Of a stretch of DNA of 64,000 nucleotides, positions 1-12,333 are shown in pieces. The DNA is from Durusdinium trenchii (Eukaryota; Sar; Dinophyceae; Suessiales; Symbiodiniaceae). Both the position numbers and the translations under genes were made by a program. Each line of letters begins with the position of its first letter. Within the stretch, counting starts at the first letter, position 1. The notes under the pieces were generated by a model that saw nothing but the letters and a program-made list of their open reading frames with translations, was not told the origin of the DNA and did no database searches. The stretch spans positions 186,001 through 250,000 of the forward strand of contig CAXAMN010025317.1 of assembly GCA_963970005.1 (NCBI GenBank). The letters run 5' to 3'.

Positions 1-2300
1 AGGTGGCACAACGTTGCTTGGTGGAGGTGCTGAGCTAGGGGTCGTTGCCCGCAGTAGAGGGAGCGGAAGGAGCTAGGGGTTGGCATCCTCTCTTAGAAGG
101 GAGCCATGGAGCTTCAAGGGGCACTACGCACTGCAAGCAGTGGGAAGAGAACAGGGGAGCTCTCCGAACAGAGCAGTTCGCTCGAGAAGACGACCATGTA
201 AGACCCAGGCTGGCAGGCTGTGAAGACCCAACTTCGGGGCGATGTTCAGCAGCGGTTTTTTCTTCAGGTTTGCCTAGCGTGGTCCAACTTGCTTTGTGAA
301 ATTGAACAGCATGGACATCTGCCCGCTGGTCGGCGGCACACGTGCAGACTTGCTGCAGGGTTTGTGCGCTTCCCCACGTTAGGGTGAGTGAAAGGGTTGC
401 TCAGTCGGAGTAGAGGCCCATGATTTTTACCACCAGCTTGTAAGGACTAGTAATGACATGTAATGACTAGTGCTCAACGAGGCGCCCATCACACTCCATC
501 CAAGGTGTCAACAACATGATCACGACGGTCCTGGAGAGCCTTAGATGAGCCGTTTCACCCTCGCAGAATGGACACAGCAGATGCCACATGTGCCACTCTC
601 GAATGTAGATGGTGCATACATGCTGTGTCGGGGGGGGCAGGCCTCAATGGAAGAGCAGTTGTTCGACATGCTTTTTTTGGCTTGCATGATCGGGCCTGCC
701 TGCCTGCCTCTCCGGCGCCAAATGTGGAGGAGAAAAAGGGCCGGAACTTCGCATGGGGGGCATCCGCATGCGGCGACTCCATCCGTCAGACGTCCGAAAT
801 TGGAGCCGCCCCATTCGGTCGCATTGGAGCGCCCCTTTGTCGGCCCTCCCAAAGGCAAAGAGTCATTTCGCATCATTTGGCCCAAAGGATAAGAATCCTT
901 TGGGTCCAAAGCAAGCGCTTTCCATGCTCGGATCTTTCTTAGAGTGAGTTGATCCCAAAGACAACTTTCAGGTTTAGAACTCCTTAGTGCTGGGAAAGTT
1001 GCTGTTTTTTTTTTTCATTTTCCTCTGAGCCGGAGAAGTTATAGTGGAAGGCTTTAGCATGGCATGGCATTTCTCCATATTTCGCCCCATGTAGATGATT
1101 TGTGTGAAAGAACTGGTACTGTAGATCCACAGGCTAGAGGACCTCCAACAAATCTTCGTCAAGCTGCCTGTTCGGGGATTGATCCAGTTTCCACTTTCCA
1201 TTGCCAGGACGATGGCAAGCAGCATTTGAGCCATTGGCCTACGGGTTGGTTTGTGACATGTGCAGAAGTCAGCGAAGCTTGAAACATGGTCCTAATAGAA
1301 AGAATGCATCGGGAAAGTTAAAGATACGCACGTAGAAGCTGAACCCTGAATTCGTTAAAGGAACATCGTCTTGCAGCAGTTCTCAAGTTCATTTTGGATT
1401 CTGACATTGGTCAGTCAAATCTTTTGGGGCAAGGGGCCTAAGCCAGGGTGTAAGCATTCGGATATCATGATCATTCACTCGAAACCCGAGCCTTTGCATA
1501 GAACATGGGAGACTCCTGAAGGAGGTTGGGAAGAGGACTCGTTCCCAACCACCGACACCTGGTGAGTTCGAGAGAAGAAGAACCCAGTGCTGACCCAATC
1601 TATGACCCAATTGAGTCTCCTAACATCAGCTCCCCAGCTTGCAACTCCAAGACGGATGTGGGTCGATGCAGACGATACCGATGGTTTGAAGCATCGATTC
1701 TCAATGGACGGCTGGGGTGATTGATTCACTCCAATGACTTGTTATGTTGTTCGGTGAGCCACCAACCTGCTGAGCACCCGAAACTACCTCTATCAGATGC
1801 GGTTTTGGTTGCCCAAACTGCAGAGTGAGGCCTAGCACTGACAGCCCTGGTCGAGGCTGACCCGCTCGAACAAGCCGGTTTCCTGTTTCTTCTAGATGGA
1901 CAATGTTGATTAAAACCACCACCCCAATGGAATCCAATGGAGATGTCTAACCATTTTGGCCGGTGGCTTTTGTAACCAGAGCTGACGAGAGTGCCGATTT
2001 CGTCCAAAGAGAACCCCCTGGGAACTATGCTCGAATCTGGGGTATCGACTGTAACTTGCTGTGAGCGGGTGTGCGTTACAGTCTAAAACTGCCTTTGTCC
2101 ATTTGAGTTTGGTTTTCCATGTGTCATAAACTGCCACAATAGAACATCATTAATTACATCAGATTAAATATATCAACATATGATACGCTGGATTGTCTTC
2201 CTATCTCTTACACTGTTCCAGCCGCAAATACACATACCCTCCCACTCACTTACCTGGAGGTGGAAAACCACCTGTTTGGTTCCCAGTTTCCCCTTCCACT
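1..2300. other. Gene-poor stretch, no supportable exon
   Basis: Short open frames occur on both strands but overlap each other and show no convincing composition, splice borders or recognisable motif. The only structure I can point to is the small inverted repeat at 876-910. Confidence 0.5.
876..910. repeat. Small hairpin
   Basis: TTTGGCCCAAAGGAT (876-890) is followed after 4 nt by its near-complement ATCCTTTGGGTCCAAA (895-910), with one base of difference in length. It could be a fold-back repeat remnant; no function is implied. Confidence 0.5.
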
Positions 2301-2328
2301 TCCATGATGTGTACAGGACGTCTTCCAT

Positions 2329-2539
2329 GTCTGTCTCTGCCACCTTCCCTGCCACATTTGCCACACCCGCACCGGCCACGATCCGACCCTCTGCGTTTTC
2401 GACGGACGTGCCGACCGGACAGGCGCCCATCTTCGTGGTGTGCGCGCTGACGGGCCTCGGTTTGCTCGTCTTCGCCATTCAGCTCCTGCGGCGCCTCAGG
2501 CGGGGAGAGGAGAGGCGGGGCCGTTCCGCGGTGCCTTGA
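2329..2539 (+). CDS. Candidate terminal exon with one membrane helix
   Basis: The frame runs to a stop at 2537-2539 after a possible acceptor near 2315 (TACAG). It encodes a Ser/Thr/Ala/Pro-rich stretch, then one hydrophobic helix (APIFVVCALTGLGLLVFAIQ), then a basic tail (LLRRLRRGEERRGR). That order suits the C-terminal anchor of a single-pass membrane protein with the basic end in the cytosol. I do not recognise the protein, and no upstream exon was linked to it. GC-rich composition against AT-rich surroundings supports coding. Confidence 0.45.
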
Positions 2540-2628
2540 AAAAGTAGCCCTGAGGGCCCCTGGTGAATTGTGTGTTTGTCTTTCTTGCGGGGGTCGGTGA
2601 CCTGAGTGATTAACACATATATATATAT

Positions 2629-2714
2629 ATACCAGCACCCTCCAACAGGTCACCACCTGCGACTTTTAAGTCAGCAAAAGCCTCCAGAGGAGACCTGTTG
2701 GAGGGTGCTGGTAT
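2629..2714. repeat. Fold-back element with perfect 23-bp arms
   Basis: ATACCAGCACCCTCCAACAG plus GTC (2629-2651) is perfectly complementary to 2692-2714, around a 40-nt loop. TA repeats flank both ends, as if the element had inserted into a TA microsatellite. The size and layout are MITE-like. No second copy was found in this window. Confidence 0.8.
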
Positions 2715-2770
2715 CTATATATATCTAGTGTATGATCAGATCAGAGTATCTGTCATACCGTCGACGCAGA

Positions 2771-2810
2771 TCGTCCGACGCGTGAGGTATATATATATAT
2801 ATATCTAATC
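2771..2810. repeat. TA microsatellite
   Basis: A run of TA dinucleotides lies just downstream of the fold-back element. Similar runs recur at 4445, 23527, 33002, 56555, 57820, 59030 and 63601. Confidence 0.8.
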
Positions 2811-3382
2811 CGCACTAAGACATCTGAGATCGGGGGGGCCATTTTTGGACCAGCAATCCTCGCTGGATTCTGTTTGACACGTTATGGCGCCTTCGGTTCC
2901 TCGCTTGGCCTCTGTTTCAGACACCGCAGCATCGAGGCGTTTGCGCTGGATGCTGCGGAACGAGCAGGTGATTGCAGCCTTGAGAGCTGGTGTCCGGTCG
3001 CCAGGTGCTGCTTTTAGTGGGGTTGGAGTTGTTCTCACTTTGAGAATCACTGGCGAACCTGCAGAGAAACGGCCACATGCCATTCCGAACCCCGGCATGC
3101 TTGGGAGCGCTCCCGCTAGCAGCTAACACGTACACTACACCTCAAAACAGACCTCCACCAGGATGTGAGATTTGAGGATGTATTTGTTTCTTTCCTTTGT
3201 TCCCTCCTGTAGAACACCAACATTTAGTTGTGAACAGATGCTGTATACAGTAATCTATTCCAATCACTGTCTTCTTCAACACCACAGCCAGGCATGGGTG
3301 CCTTCCATCCTCAGGCCATTTTTGGAGGAACTTCTGTTCAACAGGGTGTTTTTCATTTTGGAGCACGAGTGAGGCCGCGACC

Positions 3383-3427
3383 ATGGATCCCGTGACCTTC
3401 AGCTCGGAGGGCAGCACTGAGGAGGCT
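3383..3427 (+). CDS. Candidate first exon (start codon)
   Basis: An ATG in a strong eukaryotic start context (GCGACCATGG) opens the peptide MDPVTFSSEGSTEEAF. The exon may stop near TGAG|GAGG, a GA-type donor, or read on to about 3460 (GRRDIKGH). The protein is unknown and no downstream partner was identified. Confidence 0.35.
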
Positions 3428-4346
3428 TTTGCGCGAGACTGCATGGGGAGACGGGACATCAAAGGCCACAGACAAACCCCCAAGAGAGATAGTGACCAAG
3501 GAATCCCATCTCGGCATGTTCAAAGCGTGAGGAAAACGCCAGATTTGGCGGTCGATGGGTGTAAGCCGGTTGTGATTCTAAGTATAGGATTTTGTCCATC
3601 AACAACATGTGAGATGGAGCCTTGAAGGCCTTGGCTAGCAATTTTGACGCATGGTCTTTTGATGTCTTTTGCGTGTACTTTTGAGTGTCCAAATTCAAGC
3701 CGTAAGCCTATAGGTCAAAAGTCCATGGTGTATCGAAGCCTAACACCGACACCTTGCCCGTAGTTGAATGGGCCAAGAAACTGTAAGACTCCCATCATTT
3801 GTGACCTGGGAGTTCGCTGCCAGGCCTTCTTCAAGAGGTCAGGGACTGGAAATCGCTGGGTGTCGCAGGTCTATGTCTCCCAGAGGAGCTCCAGCACGGC
3901 TGAGCCGATGATGCCCACCCTGAGTGCCTTGGAGCGAGACCAGTGAGGCGGAGAGCTGTTACCTGAGTAGATGGCTCCGTAATACTGTAGCTCCGATAGC
4001 TATAGCTATGTGGTCATTGTTTTTTCCAGTCTTTCCACATGCGCAGCCACACCCAAGGATCCGACAGAACGAATCACTGGAGTACCTGTACATACCTGTA
4101 CATCATATTATCCTCATATTCTAATACATAAGTCAATGATTTTGATACGTTGAGTGCGCACTCCTTGGTATTTACATGTCATGACTTTGGTGGTATTTGC
4201 TTGTTTTTGTCGGATGCCGGTCCACGCCGCTAGTCCGGACCCTGTGGGGAGGTTCGGAGCGGGACCTGAGTCATCGCAGGGTCTGGGTGCGGATTTGATA
4301 TGGTGCCGAGCCAAGGCGGCCTTAGTGGTCAGTACCCTCCCTGCCA

Positions 4347-4431
4347 GAAACATGGAAGTGGACAAGCCCCCTCTTGGTGGAGGAAAATCGTCTGGGAAAA
4401 TGAGGCCATTGTCCACTTCCGTGATTGTTTC
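4347..4431. repeat. Fold-back repeat family A, copy 1 (reverse orientation)
   Basis: GAAACATGGAAGTGGACAA (4347-4365) pairs imperfectly with TTGTCCACTTCCGTGATTG plus TTTC (4409-4431). The reverse complement of the loop (GGCCTCATTTTCCCAGACGA...) resembles the loops of the copies at 20889 and 58408, so this is the same family in the opposite direction. Confidence 0.7.
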
Positions 4432-4444
4432 ATTCATATATTCA

Positions 4445-4485
4445 AATATATATATATATATATAATATATATGTATAAAGATATA
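4445..4485. repeat. TA microsatellite
   Basis: A TA-rich run directly follows fold-back copy 1. Confidence 0.8.
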
Positions 4486-5135
4486 CAAGAATGAGGTTCA
4501 AGCTTCACTAAATGCACATTCATGCACGTTTTTTGGGGCAAGCACCACTACTACAGACAGTGACTAGAGACACCTTTTGGGAAGTGATCCTGAATCCTGA
4601 AGAAGGACTAGATTTGTGGACATTTCTAGCATATAGCTGAATCTCTCAATCCAACATTTGTTGGACTCCGCTTCGAGTTGTTTCTGGCCTTGAGCATCTT
4701 TGAGCTCCCAACCAGCCGCGCATCGTGGAGCCTCCGGACACCACGATCCGTTGAGCAACATGCTTGGTCTAGGTGCTTCTGTGAATGCGAACGCAGAGAG
4801 CGAGAAGGTGCCACTTGGGAATGGAAGGCTGGCCGCCTGTGGTCCGCGGTTGATAGAGCCAGAGCTCTGACAAACACCAAGGACGAACACGATCTTCCTC
4901 GGTTTTTGGGTTGTTCTCACTCTCCCTTAGGCCGTTACCCATGAGTTCCCTTGGTGGTACCCAATGGACTCAGGCACACCAACTTCTCAGGCGACCTGAG
5001 CGTTCCTTGCATTTCCTTGCAGGTTGGCTCAAATATATAGATGAGGAAGTTCTGAGTATGGCCCACGTGAGCTCTGAACTTGCAGGCTGATTCAGAAGGA
5101 TGCATAAGTAGGCCCATGCATGCCCACTTAGATAG

Positions 5136-5420
5136 GAAGTCGACCCGGGCCCGAATCCGGGGGCGGCCATGCCTGTGGACCTGACCATTGCCGGTGCCAT
5201 GGGCCTGAAGGCCGTCGCGGCCGCCAAGGCGGCCTCCGCGGCGGCGAAGCAGGCAGCAGCACAGGCCATCGCCATGGCGCAGAACACGAACTTAGCGGCG
5301 CTGCAGGCGGAGCAAGCACAGGCGAATTTGGAGAAGTACGTCTACGGTGTGCCGGTGTCGTCGATACCACCAAGTGTGTCGCCCATGCCACCAGCTGCTA
5401 TCCATCCATATCCCATGAAG
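5136..5420 (+). CDS. Alanine-rich exon, unknown protein
   Basis: The exon begins straight after an in-frame TAG that also forms the acceptor (GATAG|GAAGTC). It is open for 95 codons to a GC-type donor (ATGAAG|GCTGAG). It holds a Gly/Pro start (EVDPGPNPGAAMPVDLTIAG), a long alanine/lysine/glutamine helix (AVAAAKAASAAAKQAAAQAI, then LAALQAEQAQANLEKYVYG), and a Pro-rich tail (VPVSSIPPSVSPMPPAAIHP). Translation could also begin at the ATG at 5169. Low-complexity alanine helices prevent a family assignment. The reading frame, base composition and clean borders make coding likely. Confidence 0.6.
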
Positions 5421-8224
5421 GCTGAGATTCCTCTGGGCGGGCTTGCATTTGCAGCATGCGACGCCATGGGCAAGTGGCGAGAGGGAGGGCAGATGCAGCG
5501 AAGTTGCACCAGGGCCTTGAAGAGAGACCTGGGAAATCGCTTCTTGTAATTCGCACCCAGAGCAGCTGGACACGCTTGACAGCGCTCAGCTCCTCGCACC
5601 GCTAGCTTGTGAAAAAGAGCCGAACTTCGCTCGACCAGGTCTTGCCCGGTGACGCTCTAAGACTCGAATGCCTTATTATATACGGTAACTTCTGGGGGTT
5701 GTACCTTTTACTTCCCTCATGTTGAAGTTGAGGAACTCCTTCACCATTGGATTCACGGCATCCGCGTGTGGGAATTCTGGGTCAGTTTCCAGTTGGTCCA
5801 GGACTCAGTTTGTTCTTCTTCTAGGACTTTTGTGGCAGGAACCTGTGGCTTGAGCCGATGGCGGTCCTCGTTCCTTTGTTACATGATTTGGCGAGGCTGT
5901 AGGTTCTTACCTTGGTTTGTTGCAAGATGGCAATCAGATGATTCCGTGATGCTCCAGCTCTGGGCACCAAGACGTAAGAAAACCTAGGATGTGTGCCATT
6001 ACCAGTAACAGTAGGTAGGTAAACAATTGTCACTACTTTTGGGAAGGTTTTTTTTCCATCCATATACTAAACAGCATGTATCCACTGTTACCAGCATCAT
6101 GAGAGATGCCCAATGAAAACTACAGCAGGATACAGTGGAGAATGCTGCTGTGAAGGCCACACGGTTCGCCTGGGTGTTCAAATGAAGAAAGTGACAGCAC
6201 CTCAAGGCAACGCACGTGAACATGCACCACCGGAGCATTCTCTTCAGCTTGTGACTTTGATAATGCATGAATCGCCTCGGCCGTGCGTCAGTCCACAATC
6301 AGTCCGATGATCACGCATGAATGGTTGTCGTTTTGACAAAGAAAGCTGGGAGAAGAGTCCCGATGCGTCTTCAGACCTCCTTTGGACCCCATCCACAGCG
6401 CCTTGCGCGGTCATGGGGATGCTGGTTATGTTCAATGGTGCATGGTGAAAAACAACAGCTCCGCAGAGAACTGCTTTGGCCAACTCGGACTAGTCGAGAG
6501 TTTAGCTTGGCAAAACGTGTCCCTGTCGACTCTCGATGTGCTGTGGAGGATGCCCTAAAGCATCGAAAAGCATCCGCCGGACACGACCCCGTCGTGTCCA
6601 ACTGAAACTCAGCACAGGAGTCGGAGGCGCCGCCCGGGCAGGTGCAGCCGACGGGACGGGAGGGGTTGGCCTCGGGGAGGCCAGTGGGCATAGCTCCTGA
6701 GTGGGCCCTGAGTTCTGGACTGAATGTGTTGAACGGAAGGTGTGGCAAACAGAGCAAGGTTTGGAAATGACCACTTGGTAAGGCTGAGGTTGGTGAAGCC
6801 AAAGAGGGCTTTGGTAGGTGTAGATGTGTTCATGTGTATTTGTTATACATTTACTACACAGCACACCACTGTTTTCTCTTTGTTCATGTCTGCGAAGAGA
6901 CAGTGCTGAGGAGCTGGAGGGTCCTCAATCCTCCTGACGAGCATCCAGATGAAATGAGCTTAATGGAGACGAGTTCCTAGCGAGTCTGAATGCTCAACCT
7001 TTGGACTGCCATGTAGTTTGCAACTAACTGGCCAACTAACAGACAGACTGAGTGACTAAGCATGGATTTACATGGACTTGCACTTTCCGAGTCCAACTGG
7101 GGGAATGAACGTTTGAGTGGAGGTAGGTTTTCTTTCCTTCACGTCAGCCGTTTGGGAGCAGAAACAGCAAGCACCAAACCAGCATCGAGCTGATTGAAGC
7201 TGGATTTGTCAGGCAGCAGGTATACTGGACTTGCCTTGAGGGGCTCAAGATGACCATCATATCCACAATGCATACTGATTCATGCAGGCGATGCAGGGCA
7301 TTAAAATGCAACTGCATAGTAGCACTCCTGCGACCCTTCCTCTTGGACAGCATTGAAACCGGGTGCTGCCTCTGTGCTGGAAGGGGAATGTTCCAAGAAT
7401 GACGACGACGATTTGACCTACAGCATCGTAAAGACAATTAGGCATCAGCTCTCAGATGTGGTCAGGGAGTGTTCTAAGTTCTTCAGCCCGCACAAAGCCC
7501 GGCCAAGCAGGATTCCTTCTTTTCTGCAGAATCAATGAACTCAATCTCATCCTTTGGCTTCTTTCTCCTGCATTGACGGCCAACGCGTTCTGCTGCCCAA
7601 AGCGCCATGCCTGGTCTGGCCATGAAGCCCCACACGATGACTTCCCTTCGCTGTTTGGCCAGTGGAGTCATGGGGGCGGGGCAACAAGTTGGATCAGTGC
7701 ATGTTGAAAGGACTTGACAATATAGAGGTCAATCCCCATTGCTTTGCGGGGAGACCCCTATGTTGCAGACAAAAAACCCACTATAGGTCAATCCTACATA
7801 ATCCTACCTGATCGTTCGGTCTTCGTTCTGTTTGTTTTTCTGTTTTCTGTGCTCTTCGCGGGGTTTCTTGGGGTCCGACCGTTGAAGTTTCCTCTCTCCG
7901 AGTGCTGTGTTTTGGAGCTGGGACCTTGGTTCTCCGATCCCTCAAGCAGAATTCAGAATGGGTGGGTCGCGGAAAAGAGCGCGGAAAAGAGCGAACGAAA
8001 GCAATCGAGAAATCAGATGGGTTGGCAGGGTTGGTGTTTAAATTGGGGAACCTTTCAACCACTGGATTCAGTTTGTTGTTGATTTTCCCAGAAGTCTTTG
8101 GGGTCTCCTTATTCTAATGCACACCCAGCTGTGTATGAATTTCGCTCTTGCGAAGTCTTGGCATGTCTTGGCAGATGTGAATCGCTTGGGTTTTGGCAGG
8201 TGTGCCGCGGTGTGCCCTTTCACC
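5421..8224. other. Gene-poor stretch
   Basis: Open frames near 6600-6780 and 7350-7538 have some coding-like composition (for example LTYSIVKTIRHQLSDVVREC near 7420) but lack clear borders and conflict with frames on the other strand. No identification is possible. Confidence 0.4.
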
Positions 8225-8360
8225 AGATAGACTCCCGAAAACTCACATAGACCCTGACAAGATAGGCCCCCCTGGAAAATCTCTTTTCCTCTACGACACC
8301 AGTGGTTTTTCAGTGGTCCATGTCCATGTGATCATCTTCTAGGGTGTATGTACCATGATG
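8225..8360. repeat. Dispersed repeat family C, copy 1
   Basis: About 130 bp nearly identical to 62617-62749. Shared blocks include ACTCCCGAAAACTCACATAG, ACCCTGACAAGATAGGCCCC, CCTCTACGACACC and AGGGTGTATGTACC. The copies differ by small indels, including a duplicated TCCATG. Confidence 0.85.
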
Positions 8361-9042
8361 TGCATCCGGGAATCCCCCATGGTTTGGTGTTGAATCCCAT
8401 GCATTGGTGTTGAAAAAGCACACGCAAAGGAGAAGCCTCCACTGCGAGAGGTTCATGATGTTCATCCTTAGCCCAGAGGACCGGCACGTATCCGGCACGC
8501 ACCCGACCGGAAATAGGACACGGTGGCCATGGATCACTGCAGGGTGTTGGAACGACCAAGTCAGTCCGGTGCCATATCATATCGATGGTGGATAGGTCAA
8601 CCGACCAGGTTGAAGAATTTTCAGGTGATTGACACCATCTATCTCTACACAATCAGCCCAGCTTGGAAGACTTGCCTAGTCGGGCGATCCAGGTCTGATC
8701 AACTCCTTTCGCGGCCTCCTAAGGCCCCGGCAGCAGTGGCGAGGCCGTCACTTTGGCGCCCGTGCTGCCGAAGCCGGGGCCGGCCCTTCCGGTGGCCGGT
8801 GCCGGCACGTGGGTGGGGACGGGGATTTGTGGCTCGGTTTGGAAGGGGATGGGAGATGGCAGGACATGGCAGGACCGGAGTCTGGAGATGGAGCTTGAGT
8901 TGCTGAAAATGCTAAGAGATGGCGGGACTTGTGAATTAGCTGAGTTGTTGCGTTTACAGCCAGTACTTGGTTCCAGTTCGTTTTGAAGCTCCAGGTGTGA
9001 GACCTTGACTTGTTGATGTACCTGGTTCCGAGATGTTCCGAG

Positions 9043-9134
9043 GTGATTTACGCGCCTCCTTGGTGGCGCAGCAGAAACAGTTGGATACGCTCGTCGACCG
9101 CGTGGCGGTGCTCTTATCCTCCATGCATGCTGAG
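9043..9134 (+). CDS. Coiled-coil exon 1 of the 9-25 kb series
   Basis: Acceptor CCGAG|GT and GC-type donor GAG|GC enclose 30 codons with heptad spacing: LRASLVAQQKQLDTLVDRVA, then VLLSSMHAE. Hydrophobic residues recur every three to four positions between charged residues. It ends in phase 0, matching the next exon. Confidence 0.55.
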
Positions 9135-9820
9135 GCTCCTCCAGGGTCTCACCAGGAGCTCCAGGGTCTCAAACCTGTGACCTCCTCGGTTCTTTGAGGA
9201 TGGGCACGCCCACGCAGGAGCAAACAGACATAAACATCAACAAACACGGTCAGTCAGTCAATGAACAGGTTGGGCCTCCCAAGTCCCCAAAACTGCCGCT
9301 CAGCCTTGGCACTGAAAGCCGTTCAGAGCGGGCTGCTGGCCCGACTCGTTTCGACCTCAAATAGGTCTCATTCAGGCTTGGTTTGTCAAAATGACTGCAG
9401 ACATAAAACTCGGCCTCGCCGCCATGTGTCGAAAAAACATGCAACGAAGCATCTTCAACTTGGTCAGGGTGATAACTTGGTCGACGGGTTTTTGAGTGTC
9501 GATTTTTCAATGTTTGATTGTCTTCCGAATGCGCTCCACCACCCATGGGAATTGTATTAGGGTCCGTCAACCCACGTGTTAGGAGGTTTCCCTTTAAGTC
9601 AGTGGATTGAGTACATTGTCCTCAGATCGTAGGCGGGCGTCGGCATTCAGAATACATCTGACTCCAGCAAGCGGATCCAGCGCTGGGACTCCCCACACCC
9701 CAAACCTGCCACAAAAACCAACAAATCCGCCCCATCATGCCCCATCCCCCCCCAGTAAAAAGCACACCCAACCCATCAACGAAGCCGTTCTTTGGTTCGC
9801 GACACGCCATAAATCGGCAG

Positions 9821-9889
9821 GTGCTGCAGGATGTGAGGGCAGCTTGTGACAGCAAGGACTTCGAGCTCCGCTTGGCTGAGATGCGGAAG
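9821..9889 (+). CDS. Coiled-coil exon (RLAEMR type)
   Basis: Acceptor CGGCAG|GTGCTG and GT donor CGGAAG|GTGGGC enclose 23 phase-0 codons: VLQDVRAACDSKDFELRLAE then MRK. The ending RLAEMR recurs in the exon at 10395, which suggests exon duplication. Confidence 0.6.
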
Positions 9890-10394
9890 GTGGGCGAGGC
9901 ACGACCTAGAGCTTCGGTCGGCGGTGAGAAGCGGAGCTTCGGAGCTGCGGCTGAGGAGAGAGGCAGAACCGTTCGAAGGGAATTGCAAAAGAGAATGATA
10001 GGGACTTTGGAATGATAGGGACTTTGGAATGATTGCAAAGGGATGCATAGCTTATTGTATCTTATTATTGTTTCCAATCTGCCATCGATCCGCAAGCGGA
10101 AGAATGGAGCACCCCAGCACGGAGGCTTTGCGCAGTGTTCACCCACACCGAAAAGGATATTGGACCGCGGACGGCCGAAGGTTGAACCTGCCACCTCCAA
10201 GGGGTTCACAACTTGGAGACCTACAAGTAGTGTAGGGTTGTTCATTGGTGACCCCGCAAAGGTTGTGCAGCGCTGGATGCAGCTGGTACTGGTATGTGTT
10301 GATTTTGTTTTTTTGTCAATGCGCATCTTCGGCCTTTTGGTGGAGGGTCCTTCTTTTGGCCATCCATGTGGCCATCCCGAAGCGGCTGCTCAAG

Positions 10395-10424
10395 GTCTTG
10401 GATCAGCGCTTGGCAGAGATGCGG
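10395..10424 (+). CDS. Coiled-coil microexon (VLDQRLAEMR)
   Basis: Ten codons between AAG|GTCTTG and the GC donor CGG|GCGGAA. It shares the RLAEMR ending with 9821-9889. The frame also reads on as AEAANVPDGLRPVRHDLQ, so a longer exon to about 10480 is possible. Confidence 0.45.
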
Positions 10425-10908
10425 GCGGAAGCTGCCAATGTGCCAGATGGGCTGAGGCCTGTGCGACATGACTTGCAATGGGTGGCACCCACCATGCCAT
10501 GTATGGCGATGTCCTGCGGATCAAAGGAGCAACCCAAGAAACACAAGAACATTCTTCTAAATGGAGATGTTGGAGGCTTTTTCATGCTTTGAGGTGTCCT
10601 TGGATTTGCCGACGGCACATTGAAACCAGTATGTGAGCTGCAGAAGGTCTCAACACAGCGAAACAACCACGGAGCCTGTGTATACACTACACGTTGGTCC
10701 AAGTGGTCGACCCTGTGCTGCCGAGTCCGGTTCAGCGGTTGATCACGGTGAAGATTGAGAGAATTGCTTCGATGGCAACGTGTCATGCAGCAGGGCATAG
10801 GCATAGACCCCTCATGCCCCAGCACGGCCACCAGCCACCACGGACATGGGTTGTGTTGGTCCGAAGGGTCCGAACTTGTCCGAACGGTCCGAAGCTGACG
10901 CCCTGTAG

Positions 10909-10939
10909 GCTGATGCAATCGGAGCTCAGACGCGTCGAG
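10909..10939 (+). CDS. Possible coiled-coil microexon
   Basis: LMQSELRRVE lies between TGTAG|G and GAG|GC. Composition fits its neighbours, but the phase does not follow directly from the previous exon, so the border or the exon itself may be wrong. Confidence 0.3.
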
Positions 10940-11646
10940 GCGCGGTGTGAGTTCGCAGGAAGGGTGATGAGTGCATGATATTACATGACCGTATAGAAGC
11001 CTTTCACGGTGGGTCGTTTTGTTCTTGAAGCCCAAGAATCCCCCTGGCACATGGTTCCCATCCTCAAAGCGTGTTTTCTGCGTTTCGTTGATTTGGGATT
11101 CAGTGAAATCCTGTAATTTCCCCAAGCATCCTCAAGCGTTCTTTCGATTCTTTATATAGATTTGGACATTCCAAGTGGGCCATGAAACCCACCTGGGAGA
11201 GTGTGCGGCTGAAATGATTTGCCTTGAAACATGTGAAACCAAAGGAGAAGATGGAAATCTTTGATGGCCGCATGACACAGGACTTTGAGTGGCTCGTCAC
11301 TGGTGGATTGGTGACGAGACTGCTCAGTGGCAAAAGCCAGGGCTTTTTTTACCACTGAGCAGTGGGTGGTGATTTGGTCGAGCTGTGCAAGAAAGGGACC
11401 TGCCCGCCAGATGTGAGATACGAGAACCAGACGGACAAGCAGACATACCGGGCCATGGGATACACCAAGTTATATATAATGTATTATAATGTATAAAGTC
11501 GACTCTTGCCCCCATTTGGATCCTAAAGCCTCTTCATGTTGTTGTCAATTCTAAGAGTTTACACGATTGTGTCAGGCCCTGCCCCGCCCCCACCGCCGTG
11601 TCCCTGGCCCGCCTGCCCCGCACCCGTCCGCCTGAGGAAGTTGCAG

Positions 11647-11713
11647 GGCGTCGTCACCGAGAGCCTGATGTCGGTGCACGACCGCTTCACCTCCGAGATG
11701 GAAGGCCAGCAGG
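11647..11713 (+). CDS. Coiled-coil exon
   Basis: GVVTESLMSVHDRFTSEMEG plus QQ, from TTGCAG|GGC to CAGG|GTGGTG. It ends with one spare base that completes a Gly codon with the exon at 11901, so the pair joins in frame. Confidence 0.5.
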
Positions 11714-11900
11714 GTGGTGTGCGACCGGCTCAAGGGAGGTTGAGACTGGGAAGGTTTTGATGGGAGACTGGGAACCTGTTTCGCCGTTGTATTAGGGGTG
11801 ACAGATGGTGAAAGCTATGGCAACCCTGAGGCGGTTTCCTGTAGGCGGTTTCCTGTAGGTTTCTCCCTTACACCAACCCCTTGAGCAACCCCTTCTCGAG

Positions 11901-11960
11901 GCGTGGTGGCTGAGCTGAAAAAGCTGGAGGGCCGCCTGGGCTCCGCAGAGACGGAGCGCG
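11901..11960 (+). CDS. Coiled-coil exon
   Basis: VVAELKKLEGRLGSAETER follows TCGAG|GC and is in phase with 11647-11713. The likely donor is GA-type (GCGCG|GAAACG). It shows strong heptad spacing (V..L..L..RL). Confidence 0.5.
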
Positions 11961-12131
11961 GAAACGGGGTGGAGAGAGAGGTGGAGTGGGCAGAGGTGGG
12001 ACGGTCGGAATGGAAGACTGAGAGTGGGTTCAGTATGGTCTAGACCATGTCTTTGTTCATTGGATGTCACATGAGATCCCGCGCCGTGCTCTGATCCTTT
12101 GCCCTTACCGTCCTGTTTCTTTTCCTGGCAG

Positions 12132-12227
12132 GACTTGGGCCTCCTAGGAGATGACGACCTGGAAGCCACCTGCAGGGAGACAATCCAGCAGACTGCCAGT
12201 AGTTTGCGGAGCGAGTTCCAGACCTAT
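12132..12227 (+). CDS. Helical exon
   Basis: 32 phase-0 codons from TGGCAG|GAC to ACCTAT|GTGGTG: DLGLLGDDDLEATCRETIQQ, TASSLRSEFQTY. The acidic, amphipathic helical composition is like the neighbouring exons. The join to the next frame is unresolved. Confidence 0.5.
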
Positions 12228-12333
12228 GTGGTGCCCTACTTCGTGCCTGGGCTGCCTCAGTATCCATTCCGAACCCCACAATCAAGCAGCTGTTGCTGTC
12301 TTGACCATTCTTGACCCTTTTCCTTAAAAACAG

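Noticed and set aside
10403-11125. 240-codon minus-strand open frame
   Set aside because: Opposite to + strand coiled-coil exons; composition rich in His/Thr/Arg with no motif; likely a shadow.
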